NCBI RefSeq assembly: GCF_033126985.1
Contig: NZ_AP024714.1
Coordinates: forward strand, 1,178,001-1,242,000
Origin: Methylomarinovum caldicuralii
Lineage (GTDB): Bacteria; Pseudomonadota; Gammaproteobacteria; Methylococcales; Methylothermaceae
DNA length: 64,000 nucleotides
Direction of reading: 5' to 3'
Numbering within the stretch: position 1 is the stretch's first letter; the number at the start of each line of letters is the position of its first letter. The notes below the pieces were generated by a model. The model was not told the origin of the DNA. It was given only the letters and a program-made list of their open reading frames with translations, and searched no databases. The position numbers and the translations under genes are program-made. Positions 37,980 through 46,597 of this stretch are shown here, one piece after another.

Positions 37980-39308
37980 ATGTCTAGCTGGGATGTATTG
38001 ATTGTCGAAGACGACCGGGCGCTGTGCGAAGCCCTGCGGGAAACCCTGACGCTCTCCGGCTGGCGGGTCGCCACCGCTGCGGACGGCGTCGAGGCTCTGG
38101 CGCGGCTGGAACGCGGGCCGGTGCGTCTGGTGATCAGCGACATCAAAATGGCGCGCATGGACGGCCGCGCCCTGCTGGAGAACATCCGCCGCCGCTGGCC
38201 GGACCTGCCGGTGCTGCTGATGACCGCCTACGGCACCATCGAGCAGGCGGTGGAGGTGATCCGCGCCGGGGCCAACGATTACCTGGTCAAGCCGTTCGAG
38301 GCCTCGGTGTTGGTGGAGCAGGTCAAACGTTACCTGGCCCTGGCGACCCACGCCCATCAGGAGGCGGTGAAATCGCCGGCCATGCGCCGGGTCTACGAAC
38401 TGGCCCAGCGGGTCGCGCCCACCGACGCCAGCGTCCTCATTCTCGGGGAATCCGGCAGCGGCAAGGAGGTCATCGCCCGGTATCTGCACCGCCATTCCCG
38501 GCGCAGCCGCGGACCTTTCGTCGCCATCAACTGCGCCGCGATTCCGGAGCAGATGCTGGAGGCGGAGCTGTTCGGTTACGAGAAGGGCGCTTTCACCGGC
38601 GCGGTCCAGGCCACCCCGGGCAAGTTCGAGCTGGCCCAGGGCGGGACCCTGCTTTTGGACGAGATCTCCGAGATGGCCCCGGCGCTGCAGGCCAAGCTCC
38701 TGCGGGTATTGCAGGAGCGTGAGGTGATGCGTCTCGGCGGCCGCCGCACCCTGAAGCTCGACGTGCGCATCCTCGCCACCAGCAACCGCAATCTGCGCGA
38801 GGAGGTCAACGCCGGCCGCTTCCGGGAGGATCTGTTCTACCGCATCAACGTCTTTCCTCTGTCGCTGCCGCCGCTGCGGGAGCGCCGTGAGGACATCCCG
38901 GCGCTGGCACAGACGCTGCTGGCGCGCCACGCTGGCGGCAAATCCCTGCCGCAGCTGAACGCCGCAGCCCTGGCCAAGCTGCAGCATTATCACTGGCCCG
39001 GCAACGTCCGTGAGCTGGAGAACGTGATCCAGCGGGCGCTGATTTTGATGACTGGCGAGGAAATCGGCCCGGAAGCCTTGGTATTCGACGACGCCGAAGT
39101 TCCGACGCCGCTGCCGCCGGTGTCGGATTCCCGTCCCGCACGCCTGAACGAAGGGCTGCGCTCGATGGAAGAGCAGATCATCCTCGAGACCCTGAAGCAG
39201 GAAAACGGCAGCCGGGCTTCCGCCGCCAGGCGCCTGGGGATCAGCCCCCGGACGCTGCGGTACAAGCTGGCCAAGATGCGTGAAGCGGGAATCGCACTGC
39301 CTTGCTGA
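37980..39308 (+). CDS. fleR: Sigma-54-dependent response regulator FleR
   Basis: A 442-residue NtrC-type regulator. The receiver has acidic DD (IVEDDRAL) and acceptor Asp in LVISDIKMARMDG, with KPFE lysine. The AAA+ module contains [19 protein letters not shown] and TLLLDEISEM. The C-terminal Fis-type helix-turn-helix is GSRASAARRLGISPRTLRYK. FleR (FlrC) activates hook-basal-body and filament genes. The ATG at 37980 has AGGAGAAGG at ideal spacing; a GTG at 37956 is in frame but poor. The start region overlaps no other gene, lying 20 bases beyond fleS. Confidence 0.94.
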   Translation: MSSWDVLIVEDDRALCEALRETLTLSGWRVATAADGVEALARLERGPVRLVISDIKMARMDGRALLENIRRRWPDLPVLLMTAYGTIEQAVEVIRAGANDYLVKPFEASVLVEQVKRYLALATHAHQEAVKSPAMRRVYELAQRVAPTDASVLILGESGSGKEVIARYLHRHSRRSRGPFVAINCAAIPEQMLEAELFGYEKGAFTGAVQATPGKFELAQGGTLLLDEISEMAPALQAKLLRVLQEREVMRLGGRRTLKLDVRILATSNRNLREEVNAGRFREDLFYRINVFPLSLPPLRERREDIPALAQTLLARHAGGKSLPQLNAAALAKLQHYHWPGNVRELENVIQRALILMTGEEIGPEALVFDDAEVPTPLPPVSDSRPARLNEGLRSMEEQIILETLKQENGSRASAARRLGISPRTLRYKLAKMREAGIALPC

Positions 39309-39312
39309 AAAC

Positions 39313-39328
39313 TGGCGTGAATATTGCT
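39313..39328 (+). promoter_or_regulatory. Sigma-54 promoter of the fliE operon
   Basis: TGGCGTGAATATTGCT matches TGGCACG-N4-TTGCW, with the invariant GG and GC correctly spaced. It is 79 bases before the fliE start and gives an operon control point for the fliE-fliK genes, by FleQ and/or FleR. Confidence 0.85.
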
Positions 39329-39407
39329 ATAAACCCATGCGGGTGATCCGTCGATTGCCGCCCGGCAGACGGAGAACGATTCAAGTGCAGCGACGAGGTA
39401 GTGAGCA

Positions 39408-39719
39408 ATGACTCAGATGAACGTCAACGAAGTGCTGGCGCAGCTGCGGGTGCAGCAGGGGCAGGCCACCCAGCGGCAGGAAGACGAGGCCACGACCACC
39501 GATTTTGCCGCCTTGCTGAAGAATTCCATCGACACCGTCAACGAAACCCAGCAGCAGGCCAGCGAACTGGCCAGGGCCTTCGAAACCGGGGAGACCGATG
39601 TGCCTCTGGCCGAGGTGATGGTGTCGTTGCAGAAGGCGAGCGTTTCCTTCCAGGCGATGGTGGAAGTGCGCAACAAGCTGGTGGAGGCCTACAAAGACAT
39701 CATGAACATGCAGATGTGA
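39408..39719 (+). CDS. fliE: Flagellar MS-ring/rod junction protein FliE
   Basis: A 103-residue FliE. The C-terminus FQAMVEVRNKLVEAYKDIMNMQM is the family hallmark. FliE joins the MS ring to the rod and is exported by the flagellar apparatus. It opens the fliEFGHIJK operon. A weaker Gly-lacking N-terminus (MTQMNVNEVLAQLRVQQ) is usual. Confidence 0.95.
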   Translation: MTQMNVNEVLAQLRVQQGQATQRQEDEATTTDFAALLKNSIDTVNETQQQASELARAFETGETDVPLAEVMVSLQKASVSFQAMVEVRNKLVEAYKDIMNMQM

Positions 39720-39748
39720 TCCTCTGGACGAGCTGAAGGCGAGAATCC

Positions 39749-41509
39749 ATGGAACTGGCACAGACAGGCGATGGCGGGGTACCGGAACCGGCCCGGGATC
39801 GGGAGTTGACGCCCGCCGGCGGGCGGGATCTGGCACCGGCGGAAACGGAGACGGGCCTTAAGGAAGCCAATCCGGTCATCCGCACCTGGCGGGAATTGTC
39901 GTGGGGAAGGCGCATCGGCCTCTTGAGCGTGCTGGCGTTGGTATTCGCCCTCGGGGTGGCGGTACTGCTCTGGACCCAGCGGCCGGAGTACAAGCCCCTC
40001 TATCTGGATCTGGACGAGGCCCAGGCCGGTGAGGTTCTCGAGGCCATCGAGCGTCTCCAGGCCGATTACCGCATCGACCGCCGCCGTGGCACCATCATGG
40101 TTCCGGCCGAAGAGGTCCACGAGCTGCGGCTGCGTTTGGCGGCCCAGGGATTGCCGCACCGGGACGAGGGCGGTTTCGAAATCCTGGAGAAGGATCCGGG
40201 ATTCGGCGTCAGCCGGGCGCTGGAACGGGCCCGGTTTCAGCACGCGCTGGAGAACGAGATCGCCCGTTCCATCATGACCCTGGATGGGGTGCGGGCGGCG
40301 CGGGTGCACCTGGCCCTGCCCAAGGAATCGGTGTTCGTGCGCCAGCGCAAGCCGCCGAGCGCCTCGGTGTTGCTGGAGCTGGCTCCCCACCACGAGGTGG
40401 GGCCGGAGCAGATCAAGGCCATCGTCCATCTGGTTTCCTCCAGCGTGCCGCGGCTGGATCCGCAGCGGGTGACGGTGGTGGACCAGTACGGCCATCTGCT
40501 CAACTCGCCGGAGAAGAAGAAGGACGACCTGTCCCTGCCGGAGAAACAGTTCGAATACAAGAAAAAGGTCGAGGATCACCTGCTCGAGCGCCTCGAAACT
40601 CTGCTGATCCCCCTGGTGGGCCGGGATGCGATGCGGGCCCAGGTGTCCGCTGACATCGACTTTACCGCTGTGGAACGCACCGAAGAACTCTACAACCCCG
40701 ATCTGCCGGCCCTGCGCAGCGAGCAGCGGGAACAGAAGCGCGAGCGCTACGATGCGGCTCAGGGGGTGCCGGGTGCGCTCACCAACCAGCCTCCGGCCGC
40801 CGGCACCTCGCCGGAAGTTGCCAAAGGCTCGGGGAACGGGGAGGAAAAGCAGCCGGTGGAGGTTCAGGACAAGCTGGTGCGCAACTACGAGCTGGACCGC
40901 ACCGTCAGCCATGTGCAGCAGGCGATGGGGGAAATCCGCCGCCTGACGGTGGCGGTGGCGGTGGACAACATCCCCGTCACCCAGCCGGACGGCAGTGTGG
41001 TCTACCGGCCCTACACCCAGGAAGAGCTCAACAGCCTCACCGCACTGGTGAAACAGGCGGTGGGTTACGACGCCAGCCGGGGCGACCGGGTGACGGTGAC
41101 CAATATCGCCTTCCACGGCAAGTCCGAAATCGCACCGCCGCCGGTGCCCTTGTGGCAGCAGCCCTGGGTCTGGCAGTTGGGCAAGTATCTGCTGGCCTTG
41201 CTGGTGATCCTGATTCTGGTGTTCGCGGTGCTGCGTCCCCTGCTGCGGGCCCTGTTGCCGCCCGAGCCGGAGGAGGAAAAAGCCGGGGAAGGCATGGAAG
41301 GGGAGGCAGCGGAAGGTGACGGGGAGACCGCTTCCGGCCAGGATGACGAGCCGCTGTCCCTGGAAGCGGAAAGCGAGGCCCTGCTGCTGTTGGAGGGTCC
41401 CCAGAGCTATGAGAAACGCCTCAAATTCGTGCGCCGCCTGATTGACGAGGACCCGGAACGGGTGGTGCAGGTCATCAAAAACTGGATCGCGGAAGATGGC
41501 GGAAATTGA
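39749..41509 (+). CDS. fliF: Flagellar MS-ring protein FliF
   Basis: A 586-residue ring protein. Membrane helices lie at ~52-72 (IGLLSVLALVFALGVAVLLW) and ~478-497 (YLLALLVILILVFAVLRPLL). The periplasmic ring-building domains include YKPLYLDLDEAQAGEVLEAI, the conserved VRAARVHLALPKESVFVR and a long ring segment before residue 300. The C-terminal acidic tail binds FliG. The stop lies 14 bases inside fliG, so translation is coupled. Length fits the family (E. coli 552, Pseudomonas ~598). Confidence 0.96.
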   Translation: MELAQTGDGGVPEPARDRELTPAGGRDLAPAETETGLKEANPVIRTWRELSWGRRIGLLSVLALVFALGVAVLLWTQRPEYKPLYLDLDEAQAGEVLEAIERLQADYRIDRRRGTIMVPAEEVHELRLRLAAQGLPHRDEGGFEILEKDPGFGVSRALERARFQHALENEIARSIMTLDGVRAARVHLALPKESVFVRQRKPPSASVLLELAPHHEVGPEQIKAIVHLVSSSVPRLDPQRVTVVDQYGHLLNSPEKKKDDLSLPEKQFEYKKKVEDHLLERLETLLIPLVGRDAMRAQVSADIDFTAVERTEELYNPDLPALRSEQREQKRERYDAAQGVPGALTNQPPAAGTSPEVAKGSGNGEEKQPVEVQDKLVRNYELDRTVSHVQQAMGEIRRLTVAVAVDNIPVTQPDGSVVYRPYTQEELNSLTALVKQAVGYDASRGDRVTVTNIAFHGKSEIAPPPVPLWQQPWVWQLGKYLLALLVILILVFAVLRPLLRALLPPEPEEEKAGEGMEGEAAEGDGETASGQDDEPLSLEAESEALLLLEGPQSYEKRLKFVRRLIDEDPERVVQVIKNWIAEDGGN

Positions 41510-42497
41510 CGAACTTAGCGGTACCGATCGCGCCGGTCTGCTGCTGCTGGCTGTGGGACAAAAGCACGCTGCGGCGGTATTCAAACACCTGGAGCCCAAG
41601 GAAGTGCAATTGCTGGGGATGTCCATGGCGAGTCTGGAGAACATCCGCAGTGAGATGGTCGAGGTGGTGGTCGAGCAGTTCCTGGAGCAGATCCGCGACC
41701 AGACCGCCCTGGGTCTCAATTCCGATGCCTATATCCGCCAGGTGATGACCGAGGCGCTGGGCGAGGACCGGGCTTCAGCCGTCATCGACCGGATTCTCCT
41801 CAGTCGCAACAGCCGCGGTATCGAACAGATCAAATGGATGGAACCCCGCGCCATCGCTGAGCTGGTCCGTCTGGAGCATCCGCAGATTATCGCCATCATT
41901 CTGTCGCTGCTCGATGCGCCCCTGGCGGCGGCGGTGCTCGGGTTTCTGCCGGAAATGATGCGTCCCGACATCGTCATGCGCATCGCCTCGCTGGAGACAG
42001 TGCAGCCGGATGCGCTCAGAGAGCTGGATGCGATCATGGAAAGGCAACTGTCGGGCAAGAGCATGAAGTCTTCCAACATCGGCGGGATCGAGCGGGCCGC
42101 TGAAATCCTCAATATGACCGAGAGCGCGGTCGAGGCCCAGATCATCGATCAGATGGAAGAAAAGGCCCCGGATCTGGCCCAGCTGATTCAGGACAAGATG
42201 TTTGTCTTCGACGATCTCGACAAACTCGACGACCGCAGCATGCAGACCCTGTTGCGTGAGGTTTCCACCGACACCCTGCTGTTGGCCCTGCGCGGCGCCG
42301 ACGAGGCGCTCAAGGAAAAGATCTTCTCCAATATGTCGCGGCGGGCGGCGGAAATGCTGCGTGACGATCTGGAAGCGGCGCCGCCGGCCAAGCTCAGCGA
42401 AGTGGAGGCGGCCCAGAAGGAAATCCTGCAGATCGCCCGGCGCCTGGCCGACGCGGGTGAAATTGCTTTAGGCGGAGGCGGTGATGAACTCATCTAA
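41496..42497 (+). CDS. fliG: Flagellar motor switch protein FliG
   Basis: A 333-residue switch and torque protein. The EHPQ motif is in LVRLEHPQIIAIIL, and the C-terminal torque helix has RGADEALKEKIFSNMSRRA with the charged residues that meet MotA. MAEIDELSGTDRAGLLLLA begins at ATG 41496, overlapping fliF by 14 bases; the longer frame from 41442 is inside fliF. It works with FliM and FliN (not in this window). Confidence 0.96.
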   Translation: MAEIDELSGTDRAGLLLLAVGQKHAAAVFKHLEPKEVQLLGMSMASLENIRSEMVEVVVEQFLEQIRDQTALGLNSDAYIRQVMTEALGEDRASAVIDRILLSRNSRGIEQIKWMEPRAIAELVRLEHPQIIAIILSLLDAPLAAAVLGFLPEMMRPDIVMRIASLETVQPDALRELDAIMERQLSGKSMKSSNIGGIERAAEILNMTESAVEAQIIDQMEEKAPDLAQLIQDKMFVFDDLDKLDDRSMQTLLREVSTDTLLLALRGADEALKEKIFSNMSRRAAEMLRDDLEAAPPAKLSEVEAAQKEILQIARRLADAGEIALGGGGDELI

Positions 42498-43305
42498 TAC
42501 CGAGGGCTTCTCTCCGGAAGAGTTGAAGCGGGCATCCCCCTGGCGGCTGCCGGAGGTGGACAACGAAGGCGATTTCGCCGAGGCGCTGGCCAAGGATTTG
42601 GCCGCCGAACCCGAGGAAAGCGCCGATCCGGCGGCGCCCTTGCCGACCGCCGAGGAACTGGAATCGATGCAGCGCCAGGCGTTCGAGGAGGCCGCCGCGG
42701 CCGGGCGCGAGGCCGGCTACCGCGAAGGTTTCGACAAGGGCAGCCAGGAAGGCTACAAGGAAGGCTACGACAAGGGGTTTCAGCAAGGTTACCGGGAAGG
42801 GCGGGAGAAGGGAGAGCGCGAAGGCCGGGAGGCCGCCCGCGCCGAGATGGAAAAGATCCTGGCAGAGGAAGCCGGCCACCTGAAAGCTGTGATGGATTGT
42901 CTGAGCCAGCCGCTGGCGCAACTGGACGAGGAGGTGGAACGGGAACTGGTCGCCCTGGCGATGGCGGTAGCCAAACAGCTGGTGCGCCGCGAGTTGAAGA
43001 CCGATCCGGGCCAGATCGTCGCCGTGGTGCGCGAGGCGCTGTCCCTGTTGCCGTTGTCACAGCGCACCGTCACCCTGGCGATGCATCCCGACGATGCCGA
43101 ACGGGTGCGCCAGGCGCTGCGTCTTGACCAGGTGCGAGTACCGTGGGAGATCGTCGAGGACCCGCTGATTACCCGTGGCGGGTGCCGGGTGGAGACGGAT
43201 GTTTCCCGCATCGACGCCACCGTGGAAACCCGCCTGGCGGCGGCCATCGCCACCGCCCTGGGCGGGGAGCGGGCCGAGGATCAGGCCGAGGAGAAGCAGG
43301 AATGA
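42484..43305 (+). CDS. fliH: Flagellar export regulator FliH
   Basis: A 273-residue FliH. A glycine-zipper-like helix around residues 75-110 ([20 protein letters not shown]) is typical of FliH. The C-terminal part ([20 protein letters not shown]) forms the dimer core that binds FliI. FliH holds the FliI ATPase in the export complex. It overlaps fliG by 14 bases. A GTG at 42481 precedes the ATG directly. Confidence 0.93.
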   Translation: MNSSNTEGFSPEELKRASPWRLPEVDNEGDFAEALAKDLAAEPEESADPAAPLPTAEELESMQRQAFEEAAAAGREAGYREGFDKGSQEGYKEGYDKGFQQGYREGREKGEREGREAARAEMEKILAEEAGHLKAVMDCLSQPLAQLDEEVERELVALAMAVAKQLVRRELKTDPGQIVAVVREALSLLPLSQRTVTLAMHPDDAERVRQALRLDQVRVPWEIVEDPLITRGGCRVETDVSRIDATVETRLAAAIATALGGERAEDQAEEKQE

Positions 43306-44654
43306 GCCGCCTCACCGTCGATCGCAACGGTATTTGGCAGCAGGGCCTGAATCGCTATCGCCAGCGTCTGGGGCAGCCGCCGCCGTTGCAGGTGGAAGGC
43401 CGTCTGGCACGCATGGTGGGGCTGACCCTGGAGGCAGTCGGCTGCCAGGCGCCGGTGGGGGGCAAATGCTGGGTGGAAACCAGCGGCCGCGAGCGGATCG
43501 AGGCCGAGGTGGTGGGCTTCGCCCAGGAACATCTGTACCTGATGCCGGTGGGGGACGTTTACGGGCTGGAACCCGGCTGCCGGGTCATTCCCACCGGCGG
43601 GGTCAGCGCCGCCCGGGTCGGTGAGGGATTGCTGGGGCGGGTTCTGGACGGGGCCGGCCGGCCCATCGACGGCAAGGGGCCGATCACCTGCGAGACTACC
43701 CGGCCACTGCAGGGGCGTCCTCTCAATCCGTTGCTGCGCCAGCCGGTGGTCGAGCCGCTCGATGTCGGCGTGCGGGCCATCAACGCCCTGCTCACCATCG
43801 GCTGCGGCCAGCGCATGGGGCTGTTCGCCGGCACCGGGGTGGGCAAGAGCGTGCTTTTGGGAATGATGACCCGCTACACCAACGCCGACGTGGTGGTGGT
43901 CGGCCTGATCGGCGAACGGGGCCGGGAGGTCAACGATTTCGTCCACAAGATCCTGGGACCCGACGGCCTGGCGCGGGCGGTGGTGGTGGCGGCGCCGGCG
44001 GACCAGCCGCCGCTGACGCGGCTTCACGGGGCGATGCTGGCGACCACCATCGCCGAGCATTTCCGCGACCGGGGCATGAACGTGCTGCTGCTGATGGATT
44101 CGTTGACCCGCTACGCTCAGGCCCAGCGGGAAATCGCCCTGGCCATCGACGAACCACCGGCCACCAAGGGGTATCCGCCATCGGTGTTCGCCAAACTGCC
44201 GCGGCTGGTGGAACGGGCCGGTTGCGGCGAGCAGGGAACCGGCTCCATTACCGCCTTTTATACCGTACTCGCCGAGGGCGACGACACCAACGATCCTGTC
44301 GCCGACGCCGCCCGGGGGGTCCTCGACGGCCATATCGTCCTGTCGCGGGAGCTGGCCGAGGCCGGCCATTATCCCGCCATCGACATTGAAAGCTCCATCA
44401 GCCGAGTGATGGCCGACATCGTGCCGGAGCGCCAGCTGGCACTGGCCCGCCGCCTCAAGCAGATCTATTCCCTGTATCAGCGCAATCGCGATTTGATTAC
44501 CCTGGGTGCCTACCAGGCCGGTTCCGATCCCCGCATCGACCAGGCCATCGCCCTGCAGCCGAAGATCGCCGAATTTCTCCAGCAGGGGATGAACGAGGCG
44601 GTGGACCTCCAAACCAGCGTCCAGAGCCTGGAAGCCCTCATGGGTGAAGCATGA
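43302..44654 (+). CDS. fliI: Flagellum-specific ATPase FliI
   Basis: A 450-residue F1-beta-like ATPase that loads export substrates. Walker A is [15 protein letters not shown] (about residue 176), and Walker B is [19 protein letters not shown], with [20 protein letters not shown] as the type III ATPase signature. The ATG overlaps the fliH stop (ATGA), and the gene overlaps fliJ similarly. Confidence 0.96.
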   Translation: MSRLTVDRNGIWQQGLNRYRQRLGQPPPLQVEGRLARMVGLTLEAVGCQAPVGGKCWVETSGRERIEAEVVGFAQEHLYLMPVGDVYGLEPGCRVIPTGGVSAARVGEGLLGRVLDGAGRPIDGKGPITCETTRPLQGRPLNPLLRQPVVEPLDVGVRAINALLTIGCGQRMGLFAGTGVGKSVLLGMMTRYTNADVVVVGLIGERGREVNDFVHKILGPDGLARAVVVAAPADQPPLTRLHGAMLATTIAEHFRDRGMNVLLLMDSLTRYAQAQREIALAIDEPPATKGYPPSVFAKLPRLVERAGCGEQGTGSITAFYTVLAEGDDTNDPVADAARGVLDGHIVLSRELAEAGHYPAIDIESSISRVMADIVPERQLALARRLKQIYSLYQRNRDLITLGAYQAGSDPRIDQAIALQPKIAEFLQQGMNEAVDLQTSVQSLEALMGEA

Positions 44655-45094
44655 GCCGTAGCCAGCGCCTGCAACCGGTCAAGGAGTTCATCCGCCGCCA
44701 GGAAGATGAAGTGGCCAAGGCCATGAACCGGGCGGCTGAGGAACTGCGTCAGGCCCAGGCCCAGCTGGAGGCGTTGCAGCAGTTCCGGCGCCAGTACAGC
44801 GGCGAGCTGCCCCGCCAGGGTGGGGCCGTGCGGGGAGCGCTGTTGCACGAGTACCGCGCCTTCCTGGCCAATCTCGGGCGCGCAATCCAGGAACAGGAGG
44901 AAAAACTGGTCCGCCTGCGGCAACAGCATGCCGAACTGGAACGCAACTGGCGCCAGGTGCATTGCCGCCACCGGGGCGTCGAGAAGTTTCAGCACAAACT
45001 CGAACGCCAGGAAATCCACGCGCTGGAGCGGCGGTTGCAGAACGAATTGGATGACCGGAGCGCCAGCCGGTTTCGCAAACCAAAGCCGAAATGA
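44651..45094 (+). CDS. fliJ: Flagellar export chaperone FliJ
   Basis: A 147-residue protein that is almost entirely a charged coiled coil ([20 protein letters not shown] and later [15 protein letters not shown]). FliJ binds FliI and cycles export chaperones. It fits the family in length (E. coli 147) and position. The ATGA overlap with fliI confirms the start. Confidence 0.92.
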   Translation: MSRSQRLQPVKEFIRRQEDEVAKAMNRAAEELRQAQAQLEALQQFRRQYSGELPRQGGAVRGALLHEYRAFLANLGRAIQEQEEKLVRLRQQHAELERNWRQVHCRHRGVEKFQHKLERQEIHALERRLQNELDDRSASRFRKPKPK

Positions 45095-45150
45095 TGATGG
45101 CGCGTATGTTGCTTGATTTTGAGTGACAGTATTTTCGATGAGGGGCTCCT

Positions 45151-46590
45151 ATGCTACAGCTTGACGCAAACGGTCTGCTGGCTTCCCTGGTTTCCGGCCT
45201 GAAGCCGGAGACGGGTGACCTTGCAGCCGGGGGAGCGGAGACGCCGGCGGACGGGTTCCGGCAATTGCTGCTGGACCGTCTCGAAGGCGTTATCGCTTCG
45301 GTGCAGGAAGGTCGCACGGGGCTGGACAGCCCGGACCTGCAATCCCTGCAATCGTGGTGGCAGGAATTGGGCGGGAAATTGCCGCAGGATGATTTCCTTT
45401 CCCGGCTCGATGCGCTGAAGGGTTATCTGGAGTCCCAGGGGGAGGGAGACGGCATTGGCGCTTCCGATGCGCTCCAGAGCTCGGGGCAGGCGGATTTTCT
45501 TTCCCGGCTCGATGCGCTGAAGGGTTATCTGGAGTCCCAGGGGGAGGGAGACGGCATTGGCGCTTCCGATGCGCTCCAAAACCCGGGGCAGGCGGATTTC
45601 CTTTCCCGGATCGACGAAATCAGGGCCTATCTGGCATCTTTGGCGCAAGTTGTGGAAGCGGTTTCGGGTCCGCCCGCTATCGCTCCGCCACTCGGGGGGG
45701 ATGCGGAGGCGGTGGCTGAAGGCGGGGACGAGACCCGAGACCGGGAGGTCGGTGGTTTGCTGGGGGAAGGGATTTCAGGTCCGTTGTTCGCGCCGCTGCA
45801 TCCGGGTGATGAAGCGGATGCGCCAGTCCCCGCAGACACGGAAACGGCGGGCCTAGTGGCAAGCGCCGCTGCATCGGGGAACGCAGCAGCATCCGCCGAG
45901 CCGAAAACCGAGGTCGTCCCTTCGGCAGCCAAGGTAAACGACACTCCCCTGCCGGCCGGTAATGAAGAAAGGGCATCTTTTTCCTTGCCGGGTAATGATG
46001 CGGACGCCGGAAGTCACGAGGCTTCACCGCTTCCGGACGGGGTGGAGGTGGACGCTGCGCCGCTTCGTCCGATGCCGGAGACGGCACCGTTTCGCCCCCT
46101 GCCGCCGCACGTCAGGCCACCTGCCGCTGCGGCCAGCGTCACCGTCGAACGGCCGGTGGGCCATACAGGCTGGGGGGACGAACTGGGCGAGCGGCTGGTA
46201 TGGATGGCGGACCGTTCCCTGCAGGTCGCTGAGCTTCGGGTTCATCCCCAGCATCTGGGGCCGGTGGAGGTCAGGATTCGGATCCAGGATGACCAGACCC
46301 ACATTCAGTTCAACGCCCAACATGGCGTCGTCCGCGAGGCCATCGAGGCGGCCCTGCCGCGCCTGCGGGAGGTGTTCGCCGCCCAGCAGCTGACCTTGGG
46401 GCAGGTGGAAGTGAACGCCGATGCCTGGCAGGGCCAGGGACAGTCGCAGAGGCAGCAGGATTCCTCCCGTCATCAGCGCCAAGCCCCTTCGGGGGAAGCT
46501 GCGGGAGATGCCGTTGATCTGCTGCGCCAGACGGCGGACGAGCCGGCGTCACCCGCATCAGGAAACCGGCTCGTCAGTCTCTATGCCTGA
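45151..46590 (+). CDS. fliK: Flagellar hook-length control protein FliK, with internal tandem repeat
   Basis: A 479-residue FliK. The C-terminal Flg_hook domain has LQVAELRVHPQHLGPVEVRI near residue 352, followed by the family 'FNAQHGVVREAIEAALPRLR' helix. The N-terminal and middle regions are low-complexity Ala/Gly/Pro/Glu sequence, as is normal. A 34-residue repeat (DFLSRLDALKGYLESQGEGD and 14 more residues) is present twice in tandem, residues ~81-148, followed by a partial third. It follows fliJ by 56 bases, and its ATG at 45151 has AGGGG 5 bases upstream. It ends 7 bases from the convergent rne stop. A second FliK-like gene is at 555. Confidence 0.93.
   Translation: MLQLDANGLLASLVSGLKPETGDLAAGGAETPADGFRQLLLDRLEGVIASVQEGRTGLDSPDLQSLQSWWQELGGKLPQDDFLSRLDALKGYLESQGEGDGIGASDALQSSGQADFLSRLDALKGYLESQGEGDGIGASDALQNPGQADFLSRIDEIRAYLASLAQVVEAVSGPPAIAPPLGGDAEAVAEGGDETRDREVGGLLGEGISGPLFAPLHPGDEADAPVPADTETAGLVASAAASGNAAASAEPKTEVVPSAAKVNDTPLPAGNEERASFSLPGNDADAGSHEASPLPDGVEVDAAPLRPMPETAPFRPLPPHVRPPAAAASVTVERPVGHTGWGDELGERLVWMADRSLQVAELRVHPQHLGPVEVRIRIQDDQTHIQFNAQHGVVREAIEAALPRLREVFAAQQLTLGQVEVNADAWQGQGQSQRQQDSSRHQRQAPSGEAAGDAVDLLRQTADEPASPASGNRLVSLYA
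45391..45594 (+). repeat. 102-base tandem repeat within fliK, two copies
   Basis: Copies at 45391-45492 and 45493-45594 differ at only a few bases; a diverged partial third copy starts at 45595. The unit is 34 codons, so copy-number change keeps frame and changes FliK length. Confidence 0.9.
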
Positions 46591-46597
46591 AGGCACG

